A stretch of DNA of 64,000 bases from Trichopria drosophilae. Taxonomy: Eukaryota; Arthropoda; Insecta; Hymenoptera; Diapriidae. Positions 12,744 to 36,974 of this stretch are shown here, piece by piece (position 1 is the stretch's first letter; every line of letters begins with the position of its first letter). The notes under the pieces were generated by a model. It saw nothing but the letters and a program-made list of their open reading frames with translations, had not been told where the DNA came from and made no database searches. Both the position numbers and the translations under genes were made by a program. The stretch lies in NCBI GenBank assembly GCA_030407085.1, contig CM059585.1, forward strand, positions 9,727,001 through 9,791,000, read 5' to 3'.

Positions 12744-13653
12744 CAGTGTTGGGTTGGTAATTTACTGGAGGTAAACTACTTCAGTTTTCTACGTGTCGAA
12801 TATGACGTAGACTACATCTTCTGTTTTCTACACAAATGGAGGTAGACTACATGATCTACATCAAACTTTTAAATTTATTTGGCGCAATTATATGTGTATT
12901 TTTTTAGTTAAAAATCAAACTGAAGACTGAAAAATCCAAAAAGATACAAGCTATCCGTAAAATATTAGTTACAAATGATGTAAATATTATAAAAACTACT
13001 TTTAAAACCTTGATAATGTTACCATTAAGGTGGTTATGTTGTTTTTTAAAAATGCTTTTGTGATTTTAGAAATTAATAAAATTTATTTCACAAATATTAT
13101 AAATTATTTTTTACGACAGGAATATAAAATTAATTGGTTTATTACTTAAGGTATTTAGACCCCAGAATATCATATGTTGACGAAAAATATTTAATAACGT
13201 TTCGAAGAATTTAATTTTCATTCTTAATGATATTGTTGAAAAGTGAAAGCATTATTCTTCTTGAAAACAAAATTGAAATGTGCAAAAATAATTTGTTACT
13301 TTTGTTATTTTTTCAAATGTTTTCTTCTCCGCTGTTAAGAATTTTTTTAAAATGAACGGATTTTCACTAATGACAGCTTATTTTTCGAGAAAAGATTCTC
13401 TACAACTTTAGTTTACTACAAATGTTTTTCATCAACATATGATATTCTGGGGTCTAAAAAATGGATAAAAAAAAAACAATTTAATGAAACCCATAAAACA
13501 TAAACATTTGAATAGGTTATGTTTTCGAGCATGTTTCAGTATTCTACCATTTTCATGTAGACTACATGTTTTCTACGTTTTCGACGTAAACTACCGGTTA
13601 TCTACATACATTTGTAGAAAACCTGTTTTTTTTTCCCCTTTTACCCAACTGTG
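12744..13653. mobile_element. 910-bp hAT-type MITE with 8-bp target duplication
   Basis: It begins CAGTGTTGGGT and ends ACCCAACTGTG, and is flanked on both sides by GCTATCAC (12736-12743 and 13654-13661). CAGTGTTGGG-type ends and an 8-bp duplication are hallmarks of hAT elements. The subterminal regions hold several copies of GTAGACTACAT and its inverse. No transposase remains. An empty-site paralogue at about 19005-19035 confirms the boundaries. A smaller foldback is nested inside. Confidence 0.92.
13148..13462. mobile_element. Foldback or MITE nested in the hAT-type element
   Basis: The left end AAGGTATTTAGACCCCAGAA runs into TATCATATGTTGA. The right end is the inverse, TCAACATATGATATTCTGGG then GTCTAAAAAA. 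It is about 315 bp and has no frame. Confidence 0.75.
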
Positions 13654-13800
13654 GCTATCACCTTTATCCATGAAATGTCCTTTGTTCCGGATTCTGGTTA
13701 CGGATGGACATGTAATTACAACAATATGTCGGACCAATCAAAATTAACTTTTACTTCGCCATCTTGAATTTACTATTCGTCATGTTAGGTTATATGGCCC
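13654..13800 (+). repeat. Right part of the dispersed repeat upstream of Pescadillo
   Basis: It matches 19010-19140, sharing CACCTTTATCC, TACGGATGGACATGTAATT, GACCAATCAAAAT and CGCCATCTTGAATTT. Confidence 0.85.
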
Positions 13801-14319
13801 GGAGCGCTAACTGGTGGACGTTTCTCGAACACGAGTAATGAGTCCGCACAGCATGAAAACACATGTAAAAGTATAGAAAATGGAATTTTGTACTTAGTTT
13901 TAATGATTTAATTTCATACGTAGGCGATGGTTCACGATGTTAAAGAAGGAGAATTTGTTTTAAACGCGAATCACATTGTTTTTGGGGAATTACATCGAAT
14001 AATTCAAATGAATTGAAAATTGTTGCACTCTGTTTACAAACTTCAAACCTACATGGACCGCCACATGAGATAAATTTTCTGCATACAGTTAGTACTGATG
14101 ATAGAAAGCATATCAAATGAAATTGTTCATGTAAAGCCGGTCAGTTAGGCAAATGAAAATATTGCGTTGCTTTACTGATACATTATTAACACGATAAGTA
14201 TGAATTGGAACAAATAATTAAATTATAAATAAACGTCAAGAAACAAGTAATTAAACAATAAATAAGCAAATACATAAATTGTGGAATTATGCAAATATTT
14301 TCTAGAACTCCTCCTGGTC
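13801..14319. other. Intergenic sequence with no recognisable feature
   Basis: AT-rich, with no frame that shows a domain or splice continuation. No inverted-repeat partner was found inside the window. Confidence 0.5.
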
Positions 14320-15415
14320 CTGGTGATTTACAATTTTTATAGCGATTTTTAGTTATTACCGGCGACAGTTGACTACGAATGTTGTAGGTATAAAAAATAT
14401 CTACAATTTTTGTATACATTATTTTTCACATAACCTCAAAGTTTTAGAAAAAAATCGAATAAACCGTGTTTTTTGTTTTTAATTTTTTTGGCGCTCAAAA
14501 ATGATTTTTTTTTCTTGAAATTTTTAGGAAACTTGCCTTTTTTTGTCCCGAATAAGCTGTAATTTTTTTGAATAATAATATTTATTCGTTTCGTTTTTAT
14601 TGATTAAAAACCGATAAAAAACATATAGTTTCCAATGAAAAATCTAATATTAAAACTTTAGATAATGGAGCTTTATTTAATGGAATTTTTTCGTTGAAAT
14701 ATCTACTTTCAGATGATATATGAATCATTTTACATTTCTATGCAAAAAAAGTGCAAAAAACACGAAAATCTAAAAAACTAGATTTTTATTTATATATTAA
14801 CTGATAAAATATACAAAGTAATTACACAATAAAACAAATTACGTAATAAAAACATTTTTACAATAACAGAATTGCACTTGTTTCTTCCTTTTAAATATTA
14901 ATGTTCAAAATTAAATTAATATTGATGTTGAAAATCGATTTTTTTAGTTTTTCGAGGTTTTTGACACTTTCTTGTATAGAAATGTAAATTAATTCATATA
15001 CCATCTGAAAGTAGATATTTCAACGAACAAATTGCATTAAATAAAGTTCCATTCTCTACTGTTGTGACATTAAATTTTTCACTGGAAAATATATGTTCTT
15101 TATCGGTTTTTAATCAATAAAAAAGAATCAAATAAATACTATTATTAAAAAAAAATACAGCTTATTCGGGACAAAAAAAGGCAAGTCTCCTAAAAATTTC
15201 AAGAAAAAAAAATCATTTTTGAGCGCCAAAAAAATTAAAAACAAAAAACACGGTATATTCGATTTTTTTTCTAAAACTTTGAGGTTATGTGAAAAATGAT
15301 GTATACAAAAATTGTACATCTTTTTCATACCTACAACATTCCCATAAAACGTTTTTCGATTGGAGGTCAATTGCCGGTAATAACGAAAAATCGCTGTAAA
15401 AATTGTAAATCACCT
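14320..15415. mobile_element. 1.1 kb foldback element with about 470-bp arms
   Basis: Bases 14320-14790 and 14940-15415 are imperfect inverse copies. GGTGATTTACAATTTTTA at the left faces TAAAAATTGTAAATCACC at the right; CGCTCAAAAATGATTTTTTT faces its inverse at about 15210. A loop of about 150 bp lies between. The frames at 14186-14419, 15128-15370 and 15296-15520 are arm shadows. Confidence 0.88.
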
Positions 15416-15529
15416 ATAATATCACCTATCTTTGGAGAAAACGGTTTGCAAATTTTGAAGCTAAATAGTTGTACAAATAAAGCCGTGAAAGCCATTTTTG
15501 TCAGACCTATGACCCTTTGAGGATAGCTG

Positions 15530-16100
15530 TGTCACATTTCTAAAATTCAGTATGACGGATCTAATATGGAGGAAGAATCTTTAACAGATTGATCAAATTT
15601 GTTTAAAACTTGTTACTTGGCTGTTTTCTGAGTCGCGTGGTCGCTAATTACGAATCCGGCATCAGATTTCTGAAATTCAAAATGGTGTATCTAATATGGC
15701 GGAAGAATGTTCCGCAGACTGATCAAATTTGTTTAAAATTTCTTACTTGGGGGTTTTCGGGGTCACGGATTAAAATTTTCGAGATCACTCAAAACAAATT
15801 CGATGTTACATTAAAAAAATTATAAATTTCGGATTTAATATGGCGCAGAAAAGGTGATTTTTTGATTTTATTTTGATTTTTTGAAATGTAGCATCGAATT
15901 CGTTTTGTGAGACCTCTAAAATTGTAACCCGTGACCCCGAAAACCCCCAAAACAAAAGTTTCAAACGAATCCGACCAATCGGCTGAAAATTGTTCCGACA
16001 TATTAGCTCCGCCATTTTGAATTTCGGAAATCTGACGACGGATTCGTAATTAGCGACTCAGAAAACAGACAAGTAACAAGTTTTAAACAAATTTGATGAA
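15530..16100. repeat. Cluster of dispersed GCCATTTTG-family units
   Basis: Four or five units in both orientations: TTCAAAATGGTGTATCTAAT at about 15677, ATTTAATATGGCGCAGA at about 15833, and GCTCCGCCATTTTGAATTTC at about 16005. Each is linked to the AACTTGTTACTTGGGGG or GTAACAAGTTT word. The frames here are repeat shadows. Confidence 0.75.
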
Positions 16101-16370
16101 TAACCATTGGCATTTGAACCCTTCGTTTCAAAAGAGCCTCTGCAAGCCACATTCCAAAAATACCCCTTTTTCATACCTCGAATATTGAAACTTTCTTTAT
16201 GCCAATTGGTTACATATGATGACCCAGTAATCCCTACAAAATTTCAAAGTGAGCATATTCCCCGTTTCGGAAATATGAAAGGTCAAAGTTGACCATGTCC
16301 CATCAAAAATGTACATAAATTTCTCATTTATACTCGAATAATAATAATATCAAAAAAAATCAGACGATAT
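16101..16370. other. Unassigned spacer
   Basis: A 61-aa frame at 16107-16292 shows no motif. I cannot assign this stretch to a repeat or gene. Confidence 0.4.
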
Positions 16371-16720
16371 GGTTCTTTATAGATTTCTGGCTGCTGATTA
16401 CGAATCTGAAGTCAGATTTCAGAAATTCAAAATGGCGGATCCAATATGGCGGTCGACTTTTTTGAAAGTCGATCGAATTTGCCTAGAAATGATTACTCGG
16501 GGGTTTTTGGGGTCGCTGATTACGAATTTGAAGTCATATTTTAAAAATTCAAAATGCAAATGCAATTCGCTTGAAACACGTTATTCTGAAGTTTTCGGGG
16601 TAGTTGATTACGAATCGGCAGTTAGATTTTCAAAATTCAAAATGGCAGGTCCAATATAACGGGTGACTTTTGAAAAATTTACTGCAATTCGCTTGAAACT
16701 CGTCAGATTAAGGTTTTTGT
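16371..16720. repeat. Three tandem units of the dispersed AAAATGGCGGATCCAATATGGCGG family
   Basis: AAAATGGCGGATCCAATATG at about 16430 is followed by two decayed repeats near 16550 and 16635. Each is preceded by GATTACGAATC(T)G. The 96-aa frame at 16369 is a translation of the repeats. Confidence 0.75.
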
Positions 16721-17082
16721 AGTCGATGAAGTTGAATGTAACGTTGAATTGATATTGAAAAGGCACTAAGCTTTCTTTGTCGCTGCATTAAATCTGTTTT
16801 GACTCTGCATAGGAAACAAAAGACAATCTAAAAATAATCAAAGTTTTAATGCATCGTTTAAGACATCTTATTTGAATCGTGGGCTTGCGAAAGTGATAAA
16901 ATAACTGTATGTTTAGTGTTGAAAATCTCGAATTTATAAAAGATTTCAGCCTATGTATATTCAAAAACCCTAAAAACAAATAACTATCAGCATTTCATTG
17001 ATTTCCATTCCATTGTACATCTTATATGAATCGTTTTCTTGCGAATGTGATAAAATAAAAGTATCTTTTATATTCATCTTGC

Positions 17083-17540
17083 ATCTTGCCTTTGTTGATT
17101 GGATTTTTACAACTTTCCATTGTTGGTTGGATTATACTATCTTACCTTTGCCGGTAGGATTATTACATCTTGCCTCTGTTGGTTGGATTTGACGATCTTA
17201 CCTTTGTCGGTTGGATTATTACATCCTGTCTTTGTTTGTAGGATTATACTAGCTTACCTTTGCCGGTCGGATTATTACATCTTGCCTTTGTTGGAGCATT
17301 GCATCTTGCCTTTGTCAGTTGAATTATTACATCTTGCCTTTGTTGGTTGGATTTTACGATCTTACCTTTTCCGGTTGGATTATTACATCTTGCCTTTGTT
17401 GGAGTATTGCATCTTGCCTTTGTCAGTTGGATTATTACATCTTGCCTTTGTTGGTTGGATTTGACGATCTTGCCTTTGTTGTTTGGATTACACGATCTTA
17501 CCTTTGCCGATTGGATTATTACATTGCCTTTGTTAATCTT
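17083..17540 (+). repeat. 28-bp minisatellite, about 16 units
   Basis: The unit is approximately TTGGATTATTACATCTTGCC followed by TTTGTTGG (28 bp). Variants carry TTTTACGATCTTACC and there are shorter 24-bp forms. Because 28 is not a multiple of three, several frames stay open and encode near-identical hydrophobic repeats (17099-17464, 17319-17543, 17347-17568). These are not credible genes. Units near 17290-17480 repeat as a larger block, suggesting unequal exchange. Confidence 0.9.
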
Positions 17541-17574
17541 TAACGTGATTCAAGCGAATTGCATTTGATTTTTT

Positions 17575-17745
17575 AAAAGTCGTCCGCCATTTTGGATTTG
17601 CCATATTGAATTTTTAAAATATGACTTCAGATTCGTAATCTGCGATCCCAAAAACCCACGAGTAATAATTTTTAGGTAAATTAGATCGATTTTCAAAAAA
17701 GTCGTCCGCCATATTGGATCCGCCATTTTGAATTTTTAAAATCTT
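17575..17745. repeat. Two dispersed GCCATTTTG-family units
   Basis: GTCGTCCGCCATATTGGATC then CGCCATTTTGAATTTTT at about 17700, with an earlier degenerate unit at about 17577. Confidence 0.75.
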
Positions 17746-18039
17746 TTTTTGAAAAACGGTAGTTTTGTATCAACAAAAATATTTTGTATACAAAATTACT
17801 ACAAAATTCATCCAGATAATTGGACTGGACAGTAGTTGTCAAATTTTGCTTGCCGGATAAGTATTGAAGGCCTCCATCTTGAATCTGCCATCTTGAATTT
17901 CGATTTAATAACCATTCTAACTTTTAGTACATATAACTATTTATGCCACCAGATGTAGAAGTACAGGATGATCCGAACACGGTTTCACGTTCAAAATAAG
18001 ATTATTTGAAAAAGAAATTTTAAAAAATGGGTGGTTTTT

Positions 18040-18430
18040 ACGTTTAAGCCGTCATTGTTCAAAATGGCTGCCGATAGAGTCAATCTGAGACCAGCTTGCG
18101 AAAGATCAGGCAAATTTAGGTCGTTTAAAATTAAGGTCGCTGATCGCGAATCGGTGTCAGATTTTCAAAATTCAAAATGGCGGATCCAATATGGCCGATC
18201 AAAAATGTTAAATATAATGAATTTGGCTAATATTTGTTATTTACGAGGGTTTGGTATTTTTTTTTATTTGGATTCGTAATCAGCGATATCAAAAACCCCT
18301 ATATATCAAATATTAGACAAAATCATAATTTTTCAAAACTTTTGTCGGCCATATTAGATCCGCCATTTTGAAAATCTGATACCGGATTCGTAATCAGCGA
18401 CATCAAAAACTCCGACATACCAAATTTCAA
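18040..18430. repeat. Dispersed AAAATGGCGGATCCAATATGG units in both orientations
   Basis: Units at about 18130-18200 (plus) and 18260-18400 (minus) carry TTCGTAATCAGCGA. The 82-aa frame at 18031 is a repeat shadow. Confidence 0.7.
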
Positions 18431-18607
18431 ATAATAATAGCGATTAGTTCTTCCTGGCATGAATTTGTTTTGAAAATTATGCCTTTTTTTGGTACTAATT
18501 TATTATTAAATGTAATTATTTTAAATAATTTTGCAATATTATTTTTTTTAACGCTTATTGGAGTCTTAGGAAAGCCAGGAACAAAAAACCGCATTGAAAT
18601 CGATTAC

Positions 18608-18718
18608 TACCCTGCAAACGCAGAAAGTAACAGTTACGTAATATTTACGTAATGGTTACATTGTTACATAAATGTTACGTAGTTGTTACATAACTGTTAC
18701 TTTTGGGTTTGCGGGGTA
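18608..18718. mobile_element. 111-bp palindromic MITE with TA target
   Basis: Ends TACCCTGCAAACGCAGAAAG and GGGTTTGCGGGGTA continue into AGTAACAGTTA and its inverse TAACTGTTACT. The centre is rich in GTTAC words. It could form a near-complete hairpin. Confidence 0.8.
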
Positions 18719-18739
18719 TCTGTTCATAAACTGTAAATA

Positions 18740-18969
18740 CAGTAGCCCTTCTCTTATTCTAATTGGTCCAGACAGGCAAGATGGCGTCTCCTTCTCGTAT
18801 ACTAATTTGCCGCCAAAATCAATGTTAATTTACACAATATTATTTATTAGACAGTTAACCAAACTGACTGATTGTTAAATGTTTTTGTTTTTAAAACGAG
18901 TTTTTTTAGGTTATGTTCGTATGCATGATTAGAGGAAGTGAAAAAATTAGAATAAGAGAAGGACTACTG
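18740..18969. mobile_element. 230-bp TA-target MITE related to the one at 9593-9899
   Basis: CAGTAGCCCTTCTCTTATTC at the left and GAATAAGAGAAGGACTACTG at the right, each flanked by TA. The interior is non-coding. Confidence 0.85.
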
Positions 18970-19140
18970 TACTTAGGTTATGTTTGAAACGTTTGAAACA
19001 TAAGATTTATAAAGGTGTTATCACCTTTATCCGTAATACATTTCCTTAGTTCCGGATCCGTACTTACGGATGGACATGTAATTGCAACATAATATATCTG
19101 ACCAATCAAAATAAGTTTTTACTCCGCCATCTTGAATTTG
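18964..19140 (+). repeat. Unsplit copy of the dispersed repeat (empty site)
   Basis: It is collinear with 12702-12743 plus 13654-13800. AAAGGTGTTATCACCTTTAT here is continuous where the Pescadillo-side copy is interrupted by the hAT-type MITE. It lies about 200 bp upstream of the coiled-coil gene. Confidence 0.88.
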
Positions 19141-19333
19141 CATAGCGTCGGAAATTCAAGAATATTGCCGCCACATTAAAAAGGAATTTGGTATTCGACT
19201 TTCACGAAGTTTCTATAAAATACTTATAATATTTGTGGTTTTATTGTTACAAAACTCCTTTAAAAGTAAAATTTTCTTTATGCGCTGTTTCATTTTTAAT
19301 GTAAATCATAAAATGTTTAATTCTTTGTAGAAA

Positions 19334-21856
19334 ATGAATCCATTTACACCGAAGAAGAATGTGCAGATCGAGAAACTTCTTTATGCAAAATCACAAAGAA
19401 CTCAAAGTCCTGCTAAAACCAGCAATGTTGAAAGATTTTCAATGAGCCAACATTTTGAATTGCAGTCACCGCAAACACCAAGCGATGCTGCAAGAAGTGT
19501 TGCAACAAGCGCAGGAAAAGTTGATCAATTACCATTCGAAGAAACGATAGTTCTAGAAAAACTAAAAGAACTCAGCAGTTTAAAGGTAATTTCATCTACA
19601 AAATAATTCTACAAACTAACGTTACGATTTTACAGGTACAAAAGAATTTACATCAACGTGAAATGATACAAAAAGTTGCTCTGGCGAAACAAAAATTTGT
19701 TTTGTTGTCTCGAAAACTCAAAACTTTACAAGAAAACGAAGCAACTCGTATCGAAGAAATTCAAGACTTAAATCGAGTCATCGAATCCCTTACTATGAAG
19801 TACATTTTATTTCTATTACACTCTAAACTTGCGTTTAATACGATTACTTTTGCAGATTTAAAGAAATGAAGTTACACACAAATAACATGATTGTAAATGT
19901 AAATTGCGCACAAAAGACGTTGATAAGCGGTCAAACTAAAGTCGAAAACATGAAAAATACTTTAGAAAATATAATAAAAAATCATGAAGAAATAACAGAG
20001 AAACAAACGAAATTGAAAACTCTTGTCGAAGAAGCAGATCAAAAAAAGAAAGGTATAAAACATAAAATTTATATACAAATCTTAAAAGTTGTTTTTTTGC
20101 AGTTTCCAAACAAATCATCGAAATACAAGAAAAAATTGGCAAAGTTCGAAGTAATACAACACATTTGAAAAGTAGAAACGATTACGTGCAACAATGGCGA
20201 GAACAAATTGCGAAACAGTTAAACGAGATGGATTTAAAAATACAATCTCAAAAACAAAAGTTTAATTCCTTGATAGAACAAGAAAAACTTTCACAAAACG
20301 AAGACGAGACTGAAATACTAAAGTTGCAAGAAAAAAAAGCAAATTTAATAAAAGTAAGTAATCTTTTATCAATTATATTTTTTACTTATTTATTTTTTGT
20401 TAAAGAATCAAAGTTGCGAAAAAGATTTAGCCGAAAAAAAATCCAACACTGCGAAACTATCGTCTTTAGTGGAATTACAAGAAAAAGAATTACAAGAACA
20501 AAAAGAAGTTTTAGAAAAGTTTAATATTGAAAAATCAAATCTTGTAAATAAGGTAAGTTACAAATAACTTACAACTTAACCTAAATTATCACCTAAAAAT
20601 TAGTTACAGCAAAGAAAAGAAGATGCGGCAAAACTAAAAGTTGCTTTCGTCAACACAATAACGAATCTTGAAACCGAATTACGAAAAGAAAAAGAATCGT
20701 TGAATGTATTCTGCAAAGAAAAGGAAGACGAAGAAAATGAGTTACAAACCGAACTAAAAACATTGCATAGTCAAGTCGAAGCTTCGCGAGTAAACACGAA
20801 AGAAGTTTCGAATATCAGTGTTAAATTAGAGAAAATACAAGAGAAGAATAAACAAATCGAAGTTGAATATCATCAGAATATTAATAAATTGAAAACTGAA
20901 TACGAATCGATCATTAATAAAATTAAAGTAGAAGAAACTAAATTTGTTTCGATTGAACAAACGCTAAAACAAGCTGAAATAAACAAAAATAATGAAATTG
21001 TTGAATTGGAATCGCAGTTGAAAAAACTAAACGATAATATCAAAGATCGTGAAACTGAACGTGACGTAAGTAATTAGTTTTTTTTTGCATTTAAACTTAA
21101 TTAAATGTTTTATCGTTTAGGAAGTATTCGCCATAGTTCCAACGCCTCGAATATCAAAAAAGTACACGATTGATTCAGACGATTCTGACGACGAGATTGA
21201 TTTTGAAGCAGTAAGAATATTTTTTTTATCAAAATATTCAAGACACTAATCTAATTTTATTCTTTCTAGTTATTCGTCGAGAAAGTTAAAAAGCGAAAGG
21301 ATTCAAAAATAAAAATCGTATCAGATCAGGTATCGTCACTCCGTTAATAAATTTAAAACAAAATAATAAAATTTTGCACTTTCAGATCATTCAGAATCCT
21401 ATAAAACTATCGCAGTCCAACATAACCGATTCGGATAAATCCAAAGATATGAAATCACCCGAAAAGGTATATGATTATTAACCGTTAAAAATTGAATAAT
21501 AAAAAATGAATTTTCCAGAAATCTGTTAACGATGAATATGATTTTGTGGTAAAAGAGTCTCCAACGATGAAAAGAAAACCCGTATACATGACAATGCTCG
21601 ACAATGAAAAAACTGACACAAAAATGGTATTTTTTTTAGTTTTCTTATTTTCTTATAGTGCTGTGTTTAAAATGAAGAAATTTTTAGAGTTATGATTTTA
21701 CAACTTCGCAAAGTGTTTCTCGAGCTAACGAAGAGGTGAATCTATTTTTTTCTTATCGAGATTAATTATGTATCTTACATTTAGGTAATTTTTAAGGTAC
21801 CAAGCAGTCCAGTTCCAAAGCCACGGAAATCGTTGTCATTTTTGAAGAGACTATAA
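19334..21856 (+). CDS. Long coiled-coil protein with Ser/Pro/basic tail, unidentified
   Basis: Twelve exons join in phase to a complete 641-aa protein: 19334-19585, 19636-19799, 19856-20052, 20103-20353, 20406-20552, 20610-21065, 21121-21210, 21270-21329, 21386-21466, 21519-21626, 21688-21735, 21785-21856. Introns are GT-AG, 49-61 bp. Residues 1-70 are Ser/Thr/Pro-rich (start MNPFTPKK, then SPQTPSD). About 70-489 is continuous Glu/Lys/Gln-rich heptad-like coiled coil without a head domain. Residues 490-641 are low-complexity with an acidic patch (DSDDSDDEIDF) and a basic end (PVPKPRKSLSFLKRL). TTTGTAG just before the ATG may be a 5' UTR intron acceptor. I do not recognise the family. The plan of disordered ends around a central coiled coil resembles synaptonemal-complex transverse-filament or kinetochore/centrosome proteins, but that is only an architectural analogy. 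It converges on glycerol kinase. Confidence 0.9.
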
Positions 21857-22104
21857 AATGATTATTTTATTTTAAAAATTTTGATAGTTTATTTTTAGTA
21901 ACAATATAACATTGATTAATATCAAATCTTGTGTTTTCATTAATATAATGTACATTTACGATCAGGTAACGTATAAATTAATTAATTAACTAGTCTTTAA
22001 AGTTCGTCGTAAAACCATTCGCAATGGAATGTAAATCGATTAAGTATCGGAGCCTTTTTGGGTATTTTACTACAGACTTGATATCTACAAAAATTATTTA
22101 CATT

Positions 22105-35312
<13,208 letters not shown>

Positions 35313-36974
35313 TTTTCTTGACGATTATTTAAAAAAGTGACCTACAATTAACCTTTGAGGAAAACGAGAAAGATTACATAAGAAAAAATGATTAAATAAT
35401 TTTTGTTTATAACTATAAACAACTGTCATACCCTTTATTAATGGTAGAAGCAAAATTTGTATTCGATCGAATGAATACATCGAGTAAACTTTAATAATTA
35501 AGCAACATGACCGAATTTTTCTTTTTATTTCAGTGTTAAAAGGTGCAAAATGGTGAGAATTTATCAAGGTATGTATATATATATATTTATCGACTTTAGA
35601 AACGCATTGCAGGTTAGGGAGATTATAAAATCCAGTTCACAAGTCAATTTTTGTGCACGTCACTGATAAATCGATCACAATCGCGACGTTTTATGCAACG
35701 TGTCAAATTGGAACGTCAAATTTTATTAAATTTGGGTTTTTTTTGAGGAATTAAAATGTTTTGTAAAAATAGAAATTAAATAATTAATAATTTCCTCAAA
35801 TATGATTTAAATTTTTATTTTTAATAAAAATTTAATTAAATTGTTACGTAATTTAAAATTAAACAGATTAATTTTGTAAATTTTCTATTTTATCTTTAAA
35901 AATCGTTGAAAGTAAAGAAAATACTAAAATTATTTTCATTTACGGTTTAATATTTATTTTTTTCATTACTTTTTCACTGAAATTAATAAAATATTCAATA
36001 TTTAAAGTCATTTATTTAGAAATGTTTTATCAACTCTGTTTCGCAATATTTGTTGTCGTTTTTTTTTGTCGATTCATTTTTATTTATTTTAGAATTGTCA
36101 TTATTAAAAAATATCTAAAAATTGATATTTTACGTATGAAAATGTAGGAAAAATCATATTTTAAGACAAACGAAAAATGTAGGTCATTTTATCAACGTTA
36201 TCGTTTCTTAAATCGTAATTTTTTATAATTCTTAGAAATTCATTAGATACTAAAAGAGATACTAAAAATACGTCACACGTTAAAGACAAAATTATCTCAC
36301 TTCCATAAATATATCGTATTTTTGTAATGTTTCGAAAGTTATAAACTTTAAAAATGTTTAATTTCTTAGTTTTTTATTAATATTTATAAAAATGTTAAAA
36401 TAATGTTAAAAAAAAACATAGTAAAATTTTTGTAAAATTGAGATGATTAATTCATTAGAAATATAGAAAAATCGAATTTAAATTAACTACACGTAATTTT
36501 AAACAAGTTTATCAATTTTATCCACGAACCAAGACTAAATTTAGATATTTAAAGGTCGTGACATCAAGTATCGATTTTTAAAATCTCTCTCGAATTTTGT
36601 ATACTTTGTAACAAGATTTGTACCTTAAAATTGAGATATCTTTGTGTTCCCTAAAAAAATACTTACCATTTGTAATCTGCATCAAAAAAGCAAAATTTTT
36701 ACGTTGCAAAATATTAAATATCAGAAAAAAAAACATTTTTAAGTTCGTAATTTTGTAAAAATAAAAAATATCTAAATGATTGTTTTTTTTTAACTGGTCC
36801 ATAGTGTCATCGTGATAATTTGCAAACACAATTAACTGCAAAGAAAACTTGAATGAATTCGCAAACACAGACAGGAATTGATAAGGAATTGTTAACTTAA
36901 CCATAATAATAAATATTAAAAAGTTAAGAAAAGTATTGAATCATAAAATCGTATCTGGGAACTTATTTTAAATT
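35313..36974. other. Intergenic sequence 5' of glycerol kinase
   Basis: AT-rich with no convincing gene. A family H fragment is at 35815-35950. The proximal 250 bp presumably hold the glycerol kinase promoter, but I see no diagnostic TATA or initiator element to call. Confidence 0.5.

Noticed and set aside
19936..20142. Minus-strand frame inside the coiled-coil gene
   Set aside because: Antisense shadow of exons 3-4 of the plus-strand gene.
35550..35571. ATGGTGAGAATTTATCAAG followed by GTATGT, a possible divergent first exon
   Set aside because: Only six codons before a donor-like site. No downstream exon could be linked, and the surrounding sequence is AT-rich.
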